This document shows, piece by piece, positions 26,801-34,307 of a stretch of 39,075 bases of DNA. Made by a program: the position numbers and the translations under genes. Origin of the DNA: Bacteroides sp. (GTDB taxonomy: Bacteria > Bacteroidota > Bacteroidia > Bacteroidales > Marinifilaceae); contig JAETOX010000015.1 in assembly GCA_021771575.1 (NCBI GenBank), positions 1 to 39,075 of the forward strand, in the 5' to 3' direction. The notes beneath the pieces are model-generated. The model was not told where the DNA came from. It made no database searches and worked only from the letters and a program-made list of their open reading frames with translations. Position 1 is the stretch's first letter, and every line of letters starts with the position of its first letter.

Positions 26801-28015
26801 ATGGAACGGAATTATTTTTCTATCCTCTTTTTCATCAAAAGGACAAAGCTGTTAAAGAACGGTGAAGCCCCCATTTGTTTACGTATCACTGTAAACGGGA
26901 AACGCGCAGAAGTACAAATAAAACGAAGCGTGGAGGTAAACAAATGGAATAATCAGAAGGAATGTGCCATAGGCAGGGATAATAAAACGTTGGAATTGAA
27001 CCACTACCTTGAAACAGTGCGTACCAAAATTCTAAGAATACACCGACAACTGGAACAGGACAACAAGCCCATTACGGCTGAAATTCTGAAATACCATTAT
27101 TACGGAGAAAGTGAACCCCCAAAAATGTTACTGGAAGTTTTCAAAGAACATAATCAGAAATGCAGTGAATTAATTGGTAAAGATTATGTCCGGGCAACAG
27201 TCATGTACTATGAGCGCACCACACGTTATCTGTCGGAATTTATAAAACAGAATCACCGCCTTTCGGATATTCCACTGAAAGACATCGACTATAATTTTAT
27301 TCAAGAATTTGAGCATTTTGTAAAAACCACCAAAAACTGTCAGCAAAATGCAACTGTAAAATACCTGAAAAACTTTAAACGAATAATCCGAATTGCATTA
27401 CTCAACCACTGGATAACAAGCGACCCATTTGCAGAAATCCATTTTAAACAAACTCCGACCAACAGGGATTTTCTTTTAGAGGAGGAATTACAACTGATAT
27501 TAAGAAAACAATTCAATATCCCCCGATTAGAAACAGTCAAAGACATTTTTATCTTTTGCTGCTTCACCGGATTAGCCTTTACGGATGTTCAACATTTGAC
27601 GCCGGAACATATCCTATGCGACAACAAAGGCGAGTATTGGATTCGCAAACCGCGGGAAAAGACTACTAATATGTGTAATATTCCACTATTGGAAATACCA
27701 CTGAAATTAATTGACAAATACAAACATCATCCCGAATGCGAAAGGAAAAATATTGTTTTCCCCGTTCCCTCCAATCAAAGAATGAACAGTTATTTGAAAG
27801 AGATTGCCGACCTTTGTGGGATAAAGAAAAACCTAAGTACACATGTAGCACGCCATTCCTTCGCCTGTATTGCTCTTGCCAATAAGGTTTCAATGGAATC
27901 TATTGCAAAAATGTTAGGACATTCAGACATCAAAACTACCAAAATATATGCGAAAGTCCTTGACCGTACCATTTCGGAGGAAATGCAGACATTAAGAGAA
28001 AAATTCGCAGTTTAA
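26801..28015 (+). CDS. Tyrosine recombinase (integrase), IntDOT-like
   Basis: The start at 26801 (MERNYFSILFFIKRTKLLKNGEAPICLRI) aligns with family N-termini; an in-frame start at 26729 adds unrelated residues. The 404-residue protein has an arm-binding domain (about 1-85), a core-binding SAM-like domain (about 100-200) and a catalytic domain with His348 and Arg351 in HVARHSFA, His375 in LGHSDIKTTKIYAKV and the nucleophile Tyr383. The usual first catalytic Arg (TGLR) is Ala259 in CFTGLAFTDV, as in the IntDOT class, where that position is also not Arg. It sits just inside tRNA-Arg pointing into the element, so it is the element's own integrase. Confidence 0.94.
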   Translation: MERNYFSILFFIKRTKLLKNGEAPICLRITVNGKRAEVQIKRSVEVNKWNNQKECAIGRDNKTLELNHYLETVRTKILRIHRQLEQDNKPITAEILKYHYYGESEPPKMLLEVFKEHNQKCSELIGKDYVRATVMYYERTTRYLSEFIKQNHRLSDIPLKDIDYNFIQEFEHFVKTTKNCQQNATVKYLKNFKRIIRIALLNHWITSDPFAEIHFKQTPTNRDFLLEEELQLILRKQFNIPRLETVKDIFIFCCFTGLAFTDVQHLTPEHILCDNKGEYWIRKPREKTTNMCNIPLLEIPLKLIDKYKHHPECERKNIVFPVPSNQRMNSYLKEIADLCGIKKNLSTHVARHSFACIALANKVSMESIAKMLGHSDIKTTKIYAKVLDRTISEEMQTLREKFAV

Positions 28016-28018
28016 CCC

Positions 28019-28066
28019 GGTAATCGTGTTTTTGAGCTGAATGAAAGGGCTCAAAACACGATTACC
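28019..28066 (+). terminator. Long inverted repeat after the integrase
   Basis: GGTAATCGTGTTTTTGAGC (28019-28037) is inverted as GCTCAAAACACGATTACC (28049-28066): 18 pairs with one bulged T. It starts 3 bases after the integrase stop. With no T-run it is not a standard terminator and could be a protein-binding site or mRNA 3' stabiliser. Confidence 0.55.
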
Positions 28067-28083
28067 ATCCCACAAAATCATTG

Positions 28084-28124
28084 AAAAAGCCAGAATAACC
28101 CTGACAGGTTATTTCCGGCTTTTA
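28084..28124. terminator. Bidirectional terminator between integrase and the two-gene unit
   Basis: AAAAGCC and GGCTTTT form the base and TAACC/GGTTA the top of an interrupted stem. T-runs are present on both sides, as expected between converging genes. Confidence 0.7.
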
Positions 28125-28162
28125 CAACAATTTCCCTCACCCACATAAGCAAGGCTACTACA

Positions 28163-29212
28163 TTACGACCGATTATTGAGAAACTCCCCCAATTCCCGGT
28201 ACACCGCCACAAATTCTTCAAAAGACATTTCCGGGGAATGGGTTTCGTTCACATCAATACAATATTCTATCTCCGTTTCCCCGCCTTCTTCCTGACAAAT
28301 GCGCTTGCTTATCCACGGAACGGCGCGGAACGTGGGCAGGCGGCTGTCCTCCCTGATGGAAAAGGCAATGCCGGACTGTGAGGTTTCAGGGTGGTCAGCC
28401 ACGTCCCAACAGACTTTCCGCTCGCCGTTCTCGCCGTATACCCGCAGAAAAACGGAGATGCTATCGGCTATACGTTGCAACTGTCCGGCAGACATCCAGT
28501 CAAAATCCGCGTCAATATTGTCAAGACTGTAACTGACGTAAAACTCATCCCGGTCGGCATATAAACCGACGTGCTTGCTGATGCTCACATTGTATTCCCC
28601 GTAGGCTTTTGTCTTACACTGAAAAGGAGCCTTTTCCCGCTCGATGAAACTCCCCATTATCCGGTAGAGTTCTTTCATTTGAGAATAGGTCACGCCATAA
28701 ATTTCTCCCTTTCCGATACTCATGCAATATCCCGTACCTTCGGCAGCCATACGCTCCTCCCGTTCCTTGTGTTTCCGAACGGTTGCCGCCTCGTAGTCAA
28801 ACAGCCGCTTCAACTCCTTTTCCTGCGTGCGGAAGAAGGTCTGCATACGGCTGATGAGTTTGTTACATTCTGAGAGCTGGCAGGCAGAAGCGGTAAAGCC
28901 GTTCAGGGTGTCGAGAAGGAGGCGGGCTTCCTCCTTGCCCGGTTTGCCATAGGCAAGATACCATGCACAGGCTTTTTGAAGGATTCCGCAATGGGCAAGC
29001 CACGGACGTTCGAAAGAGACAAAGAGACGGTTCAAGCGACGGAAATTGTCGTGAAGCGTTTCCAAAGGTTTCGGAGCAGTCATGTTGGCGGCATACATCT
29101 TCAGACTTTTTTCCAGTTGGCGGAAGAAAGCAGATTCCGAAGGCGTCACATCAAAGTTCTGCACGGACCGAGATTCTTCGGTTGAAACAGGGCGTATTTC
29201 TGTAGGTTCCAT
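28163..29212 (-). CDS. Unknown element protein, helical N-half, beta C-half
   Basis: I do not recognise this 349-residue protein. Residues about 25-165 are predicted mostly helical with a charged linker (RKHKEREERMAAEG); about 165-345 alternate strands and short helices (GKGEIYGVTYSQM, YGEYNVSISKHVGLYADRDEFYVSYSLDN, SGIAFSIREDSR, EIEYCIDVNE). There is no signal or membrane segment. Residues 60-140 resemble residues 60-143 of the upstream gene around a shared LQKAC (78-82 here, 81-85 there). Its ATG overlaps the upstream stop by one base (TAATG), so it is translationally coupled. It lies in the integrated element between integrase and relaxase, so it is either cargo or an accessory. Confidence 0.75.
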   Translation of the reverse strand: MEPTEIRPVSTEESRSVQNFDVTPSESAFFRQLEKSLKMYAANMTAPKPLETLHDNFRRLNRLFVSFERPWLAHCGILQKACAWYLAYGKPGKEEARLLLDTLNGFTASACQLSECNKLISRMQTFFRTQEKELKRLFDYEAATVRKHKEREERMAAEGTGYCMSIGKGEIYGVTYSQMKELYRIMGSFIEREKAPFQCKTKAYGEYNVSISKHVGLYADRDEFYVSYSLDNIDADFDWMSAGQLQRIADSISVFLRVYGENGERKVCWDVADHPETSQSGIAFSIREDSRLPTFRAVPWISKRICQEEGGETEIEYCIDVNETHSPEMSFEEFVAVYRELGEFLNNRS

Positions 29213-29697
29213 TATATACCTCCTTCCTGATTAGCGGTTTGTGAACCGGGTGACACTTCGGCGGCAGACGGGGGCAGCAGACTTTCGATTTCCTGTAGCA
29301 CATGCTGATGGTATCTGAGAAAGAGGGAGGCTAAATCACGGTAGCGGTTGAGCGAAAACAGAAAGTCTGTCCAACCGCTCCACGCCTCAATAATCCGTTG
29401 ACGTTCTTTACGCGGAACCGTATCTTCGAGAAAATAGGAAAAACAGGCTTTTTGAAGGAGGGGTATTTCTTCCACGCTGGAGTGTTCCAGAAGTGAAAGC
29501 ATTTCAACGAAGCGCACGGTACGCCGCTTTAAGGAGAATAACCATGCATCGTCGGACACGACCGCGCCTGTGTCCGGATTCATCAGAGAATGCTGGTGAA
29601 AGTAATGGTTTCTTACTTCGGCATTTTTATTGCCTGAGGAGTGGGGTTCTTGATGGCCGTTGAAAACAACGGAGTTTGTGTTCTCGTCTTGGTTCAT
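29212..29697 (-). CDS. Unknown element protein, coupled to the downstream gene
   Basis: The 161-residue protein has a polar, low-complexity N-terminus (residues 1-45, NQDENTNSVVFNGHQEPHSS) and a helical core (50-143) with LQKAC at 81-85, then a Ser/Pro/Gly-rich tail. The core matches part of the downstream 349-aa protein: both show R-R, L-L-H, LQKACxxY, K-E-x-x-R and a later N-x-x-x-x-L-x-x-x-F pattern. No domain is recognised. The stop overlaps the next ATG by one base. Its promoter would lie in 29698-29868, shared with the divergent XRE gene. Confidence 0.7.
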   Translation of the reverse strand: MNQDENTNSVVFNGHQEPHSSGNKNAEVRNHYFHQHSLMNPDTGAVVSDDAWLFSLKRRTVRFVEMLSLLEHSSVEEIPLLQKACFSYFLEDTVPRKERQRIIEAWSGWTDFLFSLNRYRDLASLFLRYHQHVLQEIESLLPPSAAEVSPGSQTANQEGGI

Positions 29698-29810
29698 GTC
29701 TTAATAATTAATAGGTTACTATATTTCAATTTGTTTTTAATCTCATACTCTCTTTTTTTCCAACAGAATAAATAATCGCTTCTTTTTTCAAATTACACAT
29801 TTATAACATT

Positions 29811-29830
29811 AAGACGTACCGGTACGTCTT
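29811..29830. promoter_or_regulatory. Perfect 20-bp palindrome, probable operator
   Basis: AAGACGTACC is followed directly by its reverse complement GGTACGTCTT. It has no loop, so it is a dimer-binding DNA site rather than a terminator. It lies between divergent genes, 39 bases before the XRE regulator's ATG, and may be that protein's own operator. Confidence 0.7.
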
Positions 29831-29868
29831 ATTTTGGTTTAAAAAAAACCTTTATTTACAAATAATTG

Positions 29869-30114
29869 ATGCTTATGAGACCTAAATGCAAAACACCAAT
29901 ACAACTATTTGTAAGTCAAAAGGTTCGGGAAATCCGCGAAGAACTTGCTTTAACACAAGAACAATTTGCAGAAAAAATTAATTGTTCACGTGGATATTTT
30001 GCAGACCGTGAAAATCCTAATACAGGTATTGCATTTAATTTAGAATCAATCAACACGATTGCAAAAGTATTTAATGTTTCTCCCCAATTCTTCATTCCAA
30101 AGAAAGCCTTATAA
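29869..30114 (+). CDS. XRE-family helix-turn-helix regulator
   Basis: The start is taken at the ATG at 29869; TTG at 29866 and ATG at 29875 are alternatives. The protein of about 81 residues is a single Cro/CI-type DNA-binding domain: KVREIREELALTQEQFAEKINCSRGYFADRENPNTG contains the helix-turn-helix, followed by LESINTIAKVFNVSPQFFIP. There is no effector domain. It is divergent from the two-gene unit, with the perfect palindrome between. It likely represses itself and possibly that unit. Confidence 0.88.
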   Translation: MLMRPKCKTPIQLFVSQKVREIREELALTQEQFAEKINCSRGYFADRENPNTGIAFNLESINTIAKVFNVSPQFFIPKKAL

Positions 30115-30119
30115 TTATT

Positions 30120-30282
30120 AGGTGAAAATACAAACGGTTTCGCCTTTCCCGTTGACTTCCACCTGACGGCAGTGGGTGCATTAACACTCCACACGGGGGT
30201 ACGAAACCGCCGTATATGGAGATAACAAAGCATAAAAATGCCTGTCAATAATAGGCAGGTTTCCTGCCGTCAATATGGAAGT
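30120..30282 (-). ncRNA. Candidate structured RNA on the minus strand
   Basis: A -7 box TATCTTTG on the minus strand (30288-30295) precedes a GC-rich stretch with nested complementarity: GGCAGG/CCTGCC (30254-30268); CGGTTTCG with CGAAACCG (30202-30209 with 30135-30142); inside it, CCCGT with ACGGG (30193-30197 with 30148-30152); and CCAC with GTGG (30159-30162, 30172-30175). The base composition stands out from the AT-rich neighbours. A minus-strand frame is open here, but its product looks like a by-product of the structured DNA. No clear terminator is seen, and the family is unidentified. Confidence 0.5.
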
Positions 30283-30342
30283 CTTTGCAAAGATACAACA
30301 TTTATCAATAAACCGGAGATAATAAAGAAAATAATTACGACA

Positions 30343-30390
30343 CATGGGGACGGGGGTTTTGTGTCATGACGCAAATGCCCCGTCCCCATG
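30343..30390. repeat. 13-bp perfect GC-rich inverted repeat
   Basis: CATGGGGACGGGG (30343-30355) is inverted as CCCCGTCCCCATG (30378-30390) around a 22-base loop holding GTCATGAC. A second pair, TGACGC and GCGTCA, overlaps the right arm. It lies upstream of the ORF6N gene in otherwise AT-rich DNA. Confidence 0.7.
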
Positions 30391-30489
30391 CGTCATATTG
30401 GTGTGTAGCCTCGTATTTTGTTATGTCGTTAAATTTTTGTAAATTTATATCCATCCACCAAAAGAGTGCGTCATGGGGTAGATTTACAG

Positions 30490-30671
30490 ATGATACAGCG
30501 TAGGATTTACGAAATCCGCGGACAGCGTGTGATGCTGGATTTTGATTTGGCAGAACTGTATGGAACTGAAACCAAACAACTCAAACGTGCAGTGCGACGA
30601 AACATTGAACGTTTTGATGGTGAAGATTTTATGTTTGAATTGACAAAAGACGAACTTTCAAGGTGCCAAAT
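30490..30671 (+). pseudogene. ORF6N-domain gene, N-terminal part, interrupted by IS
   Basis: IQRRIYEIRGQRVMLDFDLAELYGTETKQLKRAVRRN is the classic ORF6N DNA-binding domain found in phage and mobile-element regulators (KilA-N neighbourhood). The start could be the ATG at 30490 or an in-frame GTG at 30466. The coding sequence is cut after SRCQ by an IS3-family element at 30672; the C-terminal part resumes at 32113. Before the insertion the protein would have been about 190 residues. Confidence 0.85.
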
Positions 30672-30700
30672 TGAAGTGCACCCCGAAGTTTGGACAGGGT

Positions 30701-31516
30701 TCAACAAAAAATATTTTTAGCTAACATATAATTTTTTTTTCTGAACTCAACAGGACTCAATCCCCTGAGCTTTAATTTAATTCTCTCATGATTGTAATAA
30801 TAAATATATTTAACCAACGCCTGTTCCAATTCCTTCACTGATTCAAATTTCTGCAAATATACTAATTCCGATTTTAATACTCCGAAAAAATTTTCAACTA
30901 CCGCATTATCCAGGCAATTACCTTTTCTTGACATGCTTTGTCTTATTCCTTTTTTCTTTAATTGCCACTGATATTGTTCCATTTGATAATGCCAGCCCTG
31001 ATCAGAGTGCAAGATTAAATTTGTATTATCAGGTATTTTTTCAAAAGCCTTGCCTATCATATCCATTACCAACTCAAACCGGGAATTGCGGGCAATAGAA
31101 TAGCTGACAACTTCTCTGTTATACAGATCAATAATAGGTGATAAATATAGTTTTTCTCCGTTAATATTGAATTCTGTTATGTCAGTAACCCATTTACAGC
31201 AGGGGGATGCCGCAGAAAAATTCCGGTTCAGGAGATTAGGTGCAACAGTTCCAATCTCACCTTTGTAAGACCGGTATTTATGCGTACGCACACTACATTT
31301 CAAACTATCCATATTCATTAAGCGGTTTACTGTTTTATGATTAAATTTATATCCCATCCGATGTAAAACACAGGTTATTCGACGATAACCATACCGACCT
31401 TTATTCTGGGTAAAAATCTGCCTGATTACTTCACGGATTTCTTTGTATTTATCCGGTTTACGTTGTTGAGACTGATAATAATAAAACGTACTGCGGGCCA
31501 TCTTTGCTGCTGTCAA
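30701..31516 (-). CDS. IS3-family transposase OrfB, DDE integrase core
   Basis: The 271-residue catalytic part has the rve/DDE domain: first Asp in WVTDITEF, second in LILHSDQGWHYQ and Glu in NAVVENFFGVLKSE, all intact. The N-terminal HTH_21 segment reads RYGYRRITCVLHRMGYKFNHKTVNRLM. The frame is open above the TTG at 31516 ([18 protein letters not shown]), because OrfB is normally made as a -1 frameshift fusion with OrfA. The enzyme appears functional. Confidence 0.93.
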   Translation of the reverse strand: MTAAKMARSTFYYYQSQQRKPDKYKEIREVIRQIFTQNKGRYGYRRITCVLHRMGYKFNHKTVNRLMNMDSLKCSVRTHKYRSYKGEIGTVAPNLLNRNFSAASPCCKWVTDITEFNINGEKLYLSPIIDLYNREVVSYSIARNSRFELVMDMIGKAFEKIPDNTNLILHSDQGWHYQMEQYQWQLKKKGIRQSMSRKGNCLDNAVVENFFGVLKSELVYLQKFESVKELEQALVKYIYYYNHERIKLKLRGLSPVEFRKKNYMLAKNIFC

Positions 31517-31542
31517 AAGATTTGACAGCGGATATTTATGCC

Positions 31543-32070
31543 TTAATTCCCGGATGGCTTCTGCCCGGAACCTGAGGCCGGGGCATGTGTTTTTTGAATC
31601 AAGGCATATAATTTTTTTAGGTAGGCATTCTCTGTTTCAAGTTGCTCTATACGCTGGCGAAGTCCTGCTTCGCTTCGTAAGTCCTGCTTCTTTTTATTGT
31701 TTCTTTTGGGGGTGCTCATAAACTCAGATTTTCTCTTGCGGATAAAGGCTTCTTCACCTTTTTGATGATAAAGATCAAGCCAATATTTGACAGTACCCTC
31801 ATTCAAACCGAAATGCAGGGCGGTCTGAGGCAAAGATAAATGATTTTCTAACTTATAGAGGATTACCTCTAATTTAAATTTACTGGTTATCTTGTCAGTT
31901 CGTTTGCAAGTAAAACGCCCGTACTTTTCATAAAAGTTTACGAACCGACGAATGTAAGATACACTTGTTCCATATTGCCGGGCTAATTTCCGCTGGGATA
32001 AAGTGCCTGAACGATATGCCTTATAGGCTTCTTGATAATCGGATTCACTCCATTTTCTTCGATTGATCAT
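31543..32070 (-). CDS. IS3-family transposase OrfA
   Basis: The 175-residue protein has two helix-turn-helix units ([20 protein letters not shown], and [22 protein letters not shown]), a basic linker and a C-terminal leucine-zipper-like coiled coil ([20 protein letters not shown]). It binds the IS ends and contributes to the OrfAB fusion. A run of seven As on the coding strand at 31612-31618, in phase A-AAA-AAA, is the likely -1 slippage site leading into OrfB. Confidence 0.9.
   Translation of the reverse strand: MINRRKWSESDYQEAYKAYRSGTLSQRKLARQYGTSVSYIRRFVNFYEKYGRFTCKRTDKITSKFKLEVILYKLENHLSLPQTALHFGLNEGTVKYWLDLYHQKGEEAFIRKRKSEFMSTPKRNNKKKQDLRSEAGLRQRIEQLETENAYLKKLYALIQKTHAPASGSGQKPSGN
31612..31618 (-). 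promoter_or_regulatory. Probable -1 ribosomal frameshift site
   Basis: The coding strand reads CTA-AAA-AAA-TTA in the OrfA frame, a slippery A7. From here the -1 frame is open without stops into OrfB, as required for the OrfAB transposase. Confidence 0.7.
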
Positions 32071-32112
32071 CTAAATTATTAAGGTTGTGTCCAAACTTCG
32101 GGGTGCACTTCA

Positions 32113-32495
32113 AATTTGGTACCTTGAACACTGGAAGAGGTTCTAATATAAAGTATATGCCTTTTGCTTTTACCGAGCTTGGTGTTGCTATGCTCAGCAG
32201 TGTTCTTAATTCCAAAACAGCCATAGAGATAAACAGAGGTATTATGCGAGCTTTTGTTGCTATTCGCCAGTTGCTCATCACTTCTCCCGTTTCCGAAAAT
32301 ATTCAACTCCGGCAGGAAATGAAGGAACTCAAAGAATACATGGAAGAAGTGTTCACCGACCAAAACGACATCAACGAAGATACCCGCATACAAATCGAAC
32401 TAATTAACCAAACCCTTGCCGAGTTACAGATACAAAACAAAGAGCGCGAAAAGAAACCACACCCCCGAATCGGATTCATTAGGTACGATGAATAA
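32113..32495 (+). pseudogene. ORF6N-domain gene, C-terminal part
   Basis: [21 protein letters not shown] and [18 protein letters not shown] continue the ORF6N domain cut at 30671. The tail (about 70 residues) is a charged coiled coil ([19 protein letters not shown]) ending [11 protein letters not shown], typical of these proteins. Joining the two parts after removing one AAT leaves the frames one base apart, so the gene probably carries an extra frameshift besides the insertion. Confidence 0.82.
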
Positions 32496-32769
32496 TTTCC
32501 CAACACTACTTCACTCCATGACGGGAGGGAATGAATATTTGAATATACATACTACGCAAACCAATGCAGTATATTGAATAAGCACCCGACTGGGATAACG
32601 CATTGATATCCAAAGAATATTTTTACTTACCTTGTGGCTTTATTTTAATAGGGAGCAAGATGAAGCCACGTTTTAAACCTCATTATTTAACACTATGCCT
32701 CCGGATAAATCCGGATGAATATTATCCAAAGCAGTATTTCTTCCCTTTCAGATTTACGCTTTGCAAGAG

Positions 32770-32785
32770 GGCATTATATAATGCC
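32770..32785. repeat. Perfect 16-bp palindrome beside the oriT-like region
   Basis: GGCATTATATAATGCC reads the same on both strands. It lies 3 bases left of the large inverted repeat and shares its GGCAT/ATGCC ends. It is a likely protein-binding site. Confidence 0.65.
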
Positions 32786-32788
32786 ATA

Positions 32789-32848
32789 GCTTATTAGGGC
32801 ATTTTCTTGACGCTACGTTCCACTTACGCTAAAAATGCCCTAATAAGC
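32789..32848. other. Probable origin of transfer (oriT)
   Basis: GCTTATTAGGGCATTTT (32789-32805) is inverted perfectly as AAAATGCCCTAATAAGC (32832-32848) around a 26-base loop containing ACGCTACGTTCCACTTACGCT words (two ACGCT copies). It lies 78 bases upstream of the relaxase gene. A long inverted repeat beside a MobV gene is the expected place for the relaxase nick. The nick position cannot be told from sequence alone. Confidence 0.65.
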
Positions 32849-32926
32849 CACAGGGGTAAACCCCTTTGGAATCCCCGGCGGCACCTCTGATGCCGTTGGA
32901 AGCACTAACACTCAAAACCGTTACGC

Positions 32927-34249
32927 ATGGGATACGCCGTACTACATTTGGAAAAGACAGCCGGAACAGATTCCGGCATGTCAGCACACATCGAACGCAC
33001 AATCACACCTAAAAACGCAGACCCGGCACGCACTCACCTGAACCGCGAACTTGTCCGGTTTCCCGACGGGGTACAAAACCGGACGGAAGCCATACAGCAC
33101 CGACTGGACACCGCCAACCTGAAACGGAAAATCGGCAAAAACCAAGTCCGTGCCATTCGCGCATTACTGACGGGCAGCCCCGAAGATATGAAACACATTC
33201 AAACGCAGGGAAGGCTGGACGAATGGTGCAGTGATAATCTCAAATGGCTACACGATACATTCGGAAAGGAAAATGTTGTTTCTGCCGTCCTTCACATGGA
33301 CGAAACAACACCCCATATACACGCCACCTTGATACCTATCGTTACGGGGGAAAGAAGAAAAGCCAAAAGCAAACAGGATGATGGGAAACGAAAATACAGG
33401 AAGAAAGACTCCTCCGCCAACCGTCTATGTGCCGATGATGTGATGACACGCGTAAACCTCAAATCTTATCAGGACAGTTATGCCCAGTGTATGCAGCGAT
33501 ACGGACTAAAAAGGGGTATTGACGGTTCAGAAGCGAAGCATATGACCAATTCGCAATACTATCGTGATTTACTAAACCAATCCGAAAGTATCCAGGAGGA
33601 TATTAAAAATCTCTCATCAGAAAGGGAACAAGCTGAAAAGGAACTTTCACAAATCAAAAGTGAGATAAAGACCAAAGAATTAAAAAATGAAGTGGTCAAT
33701 GTCACGACAAAGGCGGTAAAATGCGTTGGCTCTTTATTCGACAACAAGGAAGTCAGGCAAAAGGAAGAAGAAATAAAAGCCCTTACGGATGAAAACAACA
33801 ACTTGAAACAAGAAATCAACCGATTAAATAACCATATACAGAAAATAGAGAAAGAACACAAGGAAGAAAGGGAGAAGTTGAAAAGTACATTGGATAAAAT
33901 ATTCTTCTTATTCCCTATAATAAAGGAATGGTTAAGAATTGAGGGATTGTGCCGCATCATTGGTTTCGGCAAAGACATCATAAAGGAACTGCTACACCGG
34001 AAAGCCGTCACGTTCTCCGGTTCACTCTATTCCCCCGAATTTCAAAGGCACTTTTCTGCCGAACATTCAACCGCAAAAGTTGAACCCCACCCCGAAAAAC
34101 GCGAAAAACTCCGATTGATGATTGACGGGGTGAATGACACCGAGTGGTTCAGAAATAAGCGCACGGAGTTTTTACAAAAAATTGGGATTAAAAACAAAGA
34201 AAATACAAATAGGAAAAAATTTAAAATAGAGAGAACTCATCATTTATAA
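32927..34249 (+). CDS. MobV-type relaxase (Mob/Pre family)
   Basis: The 440-residue DNA-nicking enzyme starts mobilization at oriT. The N-terminal domain (about 1-215) has motif I MGYAVLHLEKTAG...SAHIERTI, an N-rich motif II region, and the metal motif HMDETTPHIHATLIP (about 123 onward, HxDExxPHxH). A long coiled coil follows (about 220-330, SSEREQAEKELSQIKSEIKTKE), then a helical C-terminus. The element lacks coupling protein and type IV secretion genes, so transfer would need a helper element. Intact. Confidence 0.94.
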   Translation: MGYAVLHLEKTAGTDSGMSAHIERTITPKNADPARTHLNRELVRFPDGVQNRTEAIQHRLDTANLKRKIGKNQVRAIRALLTGSPEDMKHIQTQGRLDEWCSDNLKWLHDTFGKENVVSAVLHMDETTPHIHATLIPIVTGERRKAKSKQDDGKRKYRKKDSSANRLCADDVMTRVNLKSYQDSYAQCMQRYGLKRGIDGSEAKHMTNSQYYRDLLNQSESIQEDIKNLSSEREQAEKELSQIKSEIKTKELKNEVVNVTTKAVKCVGSLFDNKEVRQKEEEIKALTDENNNLKQEINRLNNHIQKIEKEHKEEREKLKSTLDKIFFLFPIIKEWLRIEGLCRIIGFGKDIIKELLHRKAVTFSGSLYSPEFQRHFSAEHSTAKVEPHPEKREKLRLMIDGVNDTEWFRNKRTEFLQKIGIKNKENTNRKKFKIERTHHL

Positions 34250-34307
34250 AAGGAAGGGAGGAGTCCATCCTTTTTTCTCCCCCCCTTCACATTTAATTCA
34301 ATATTTT

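Larger units (their letters stand above)
30672..32112 (-). mobile_element. IS3-family insertion sequence, IS150-like, 1441 bp
   Basis: Perfect 25-bp terminal inverted repeats: TGAAGTGCACCCCGAAGTTT... at 30672-30696 and its complement at 32088-32112. AAT flanks both ends (30669-30671, 32113-32115), consistent with a 3-bp target duplication, although the AT-rich boundary also allows AAATT. Two overlapping frames, orfA and orfB, lie on the minus strand. It sits inside the ORF6N gene. Confidence 0.92.
32496..32926. other. Non-coding mobilization control region
   Basis: No supported gene lies in these 431 bases. The left part is AT-rich with a small inverted repeat CCGGAT/ATCCGG (32701-32714). 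The right part holds the 16-bp palindrome and the oriT-like inverted repeat, followed by a GC-richer leader (CCACAGGGGTAAACCCC, itself hairpin-forming) to the relaxase start. Confidence 0.6.

Noticed and set aside
29916-30248. Minus-strand open frame of 110 codons over the XRE gene
   Set aside because: It overlaps a clear XRE gene and the candidate structured RNA; its product shows no domain and is best explained by the GC-rich stems.
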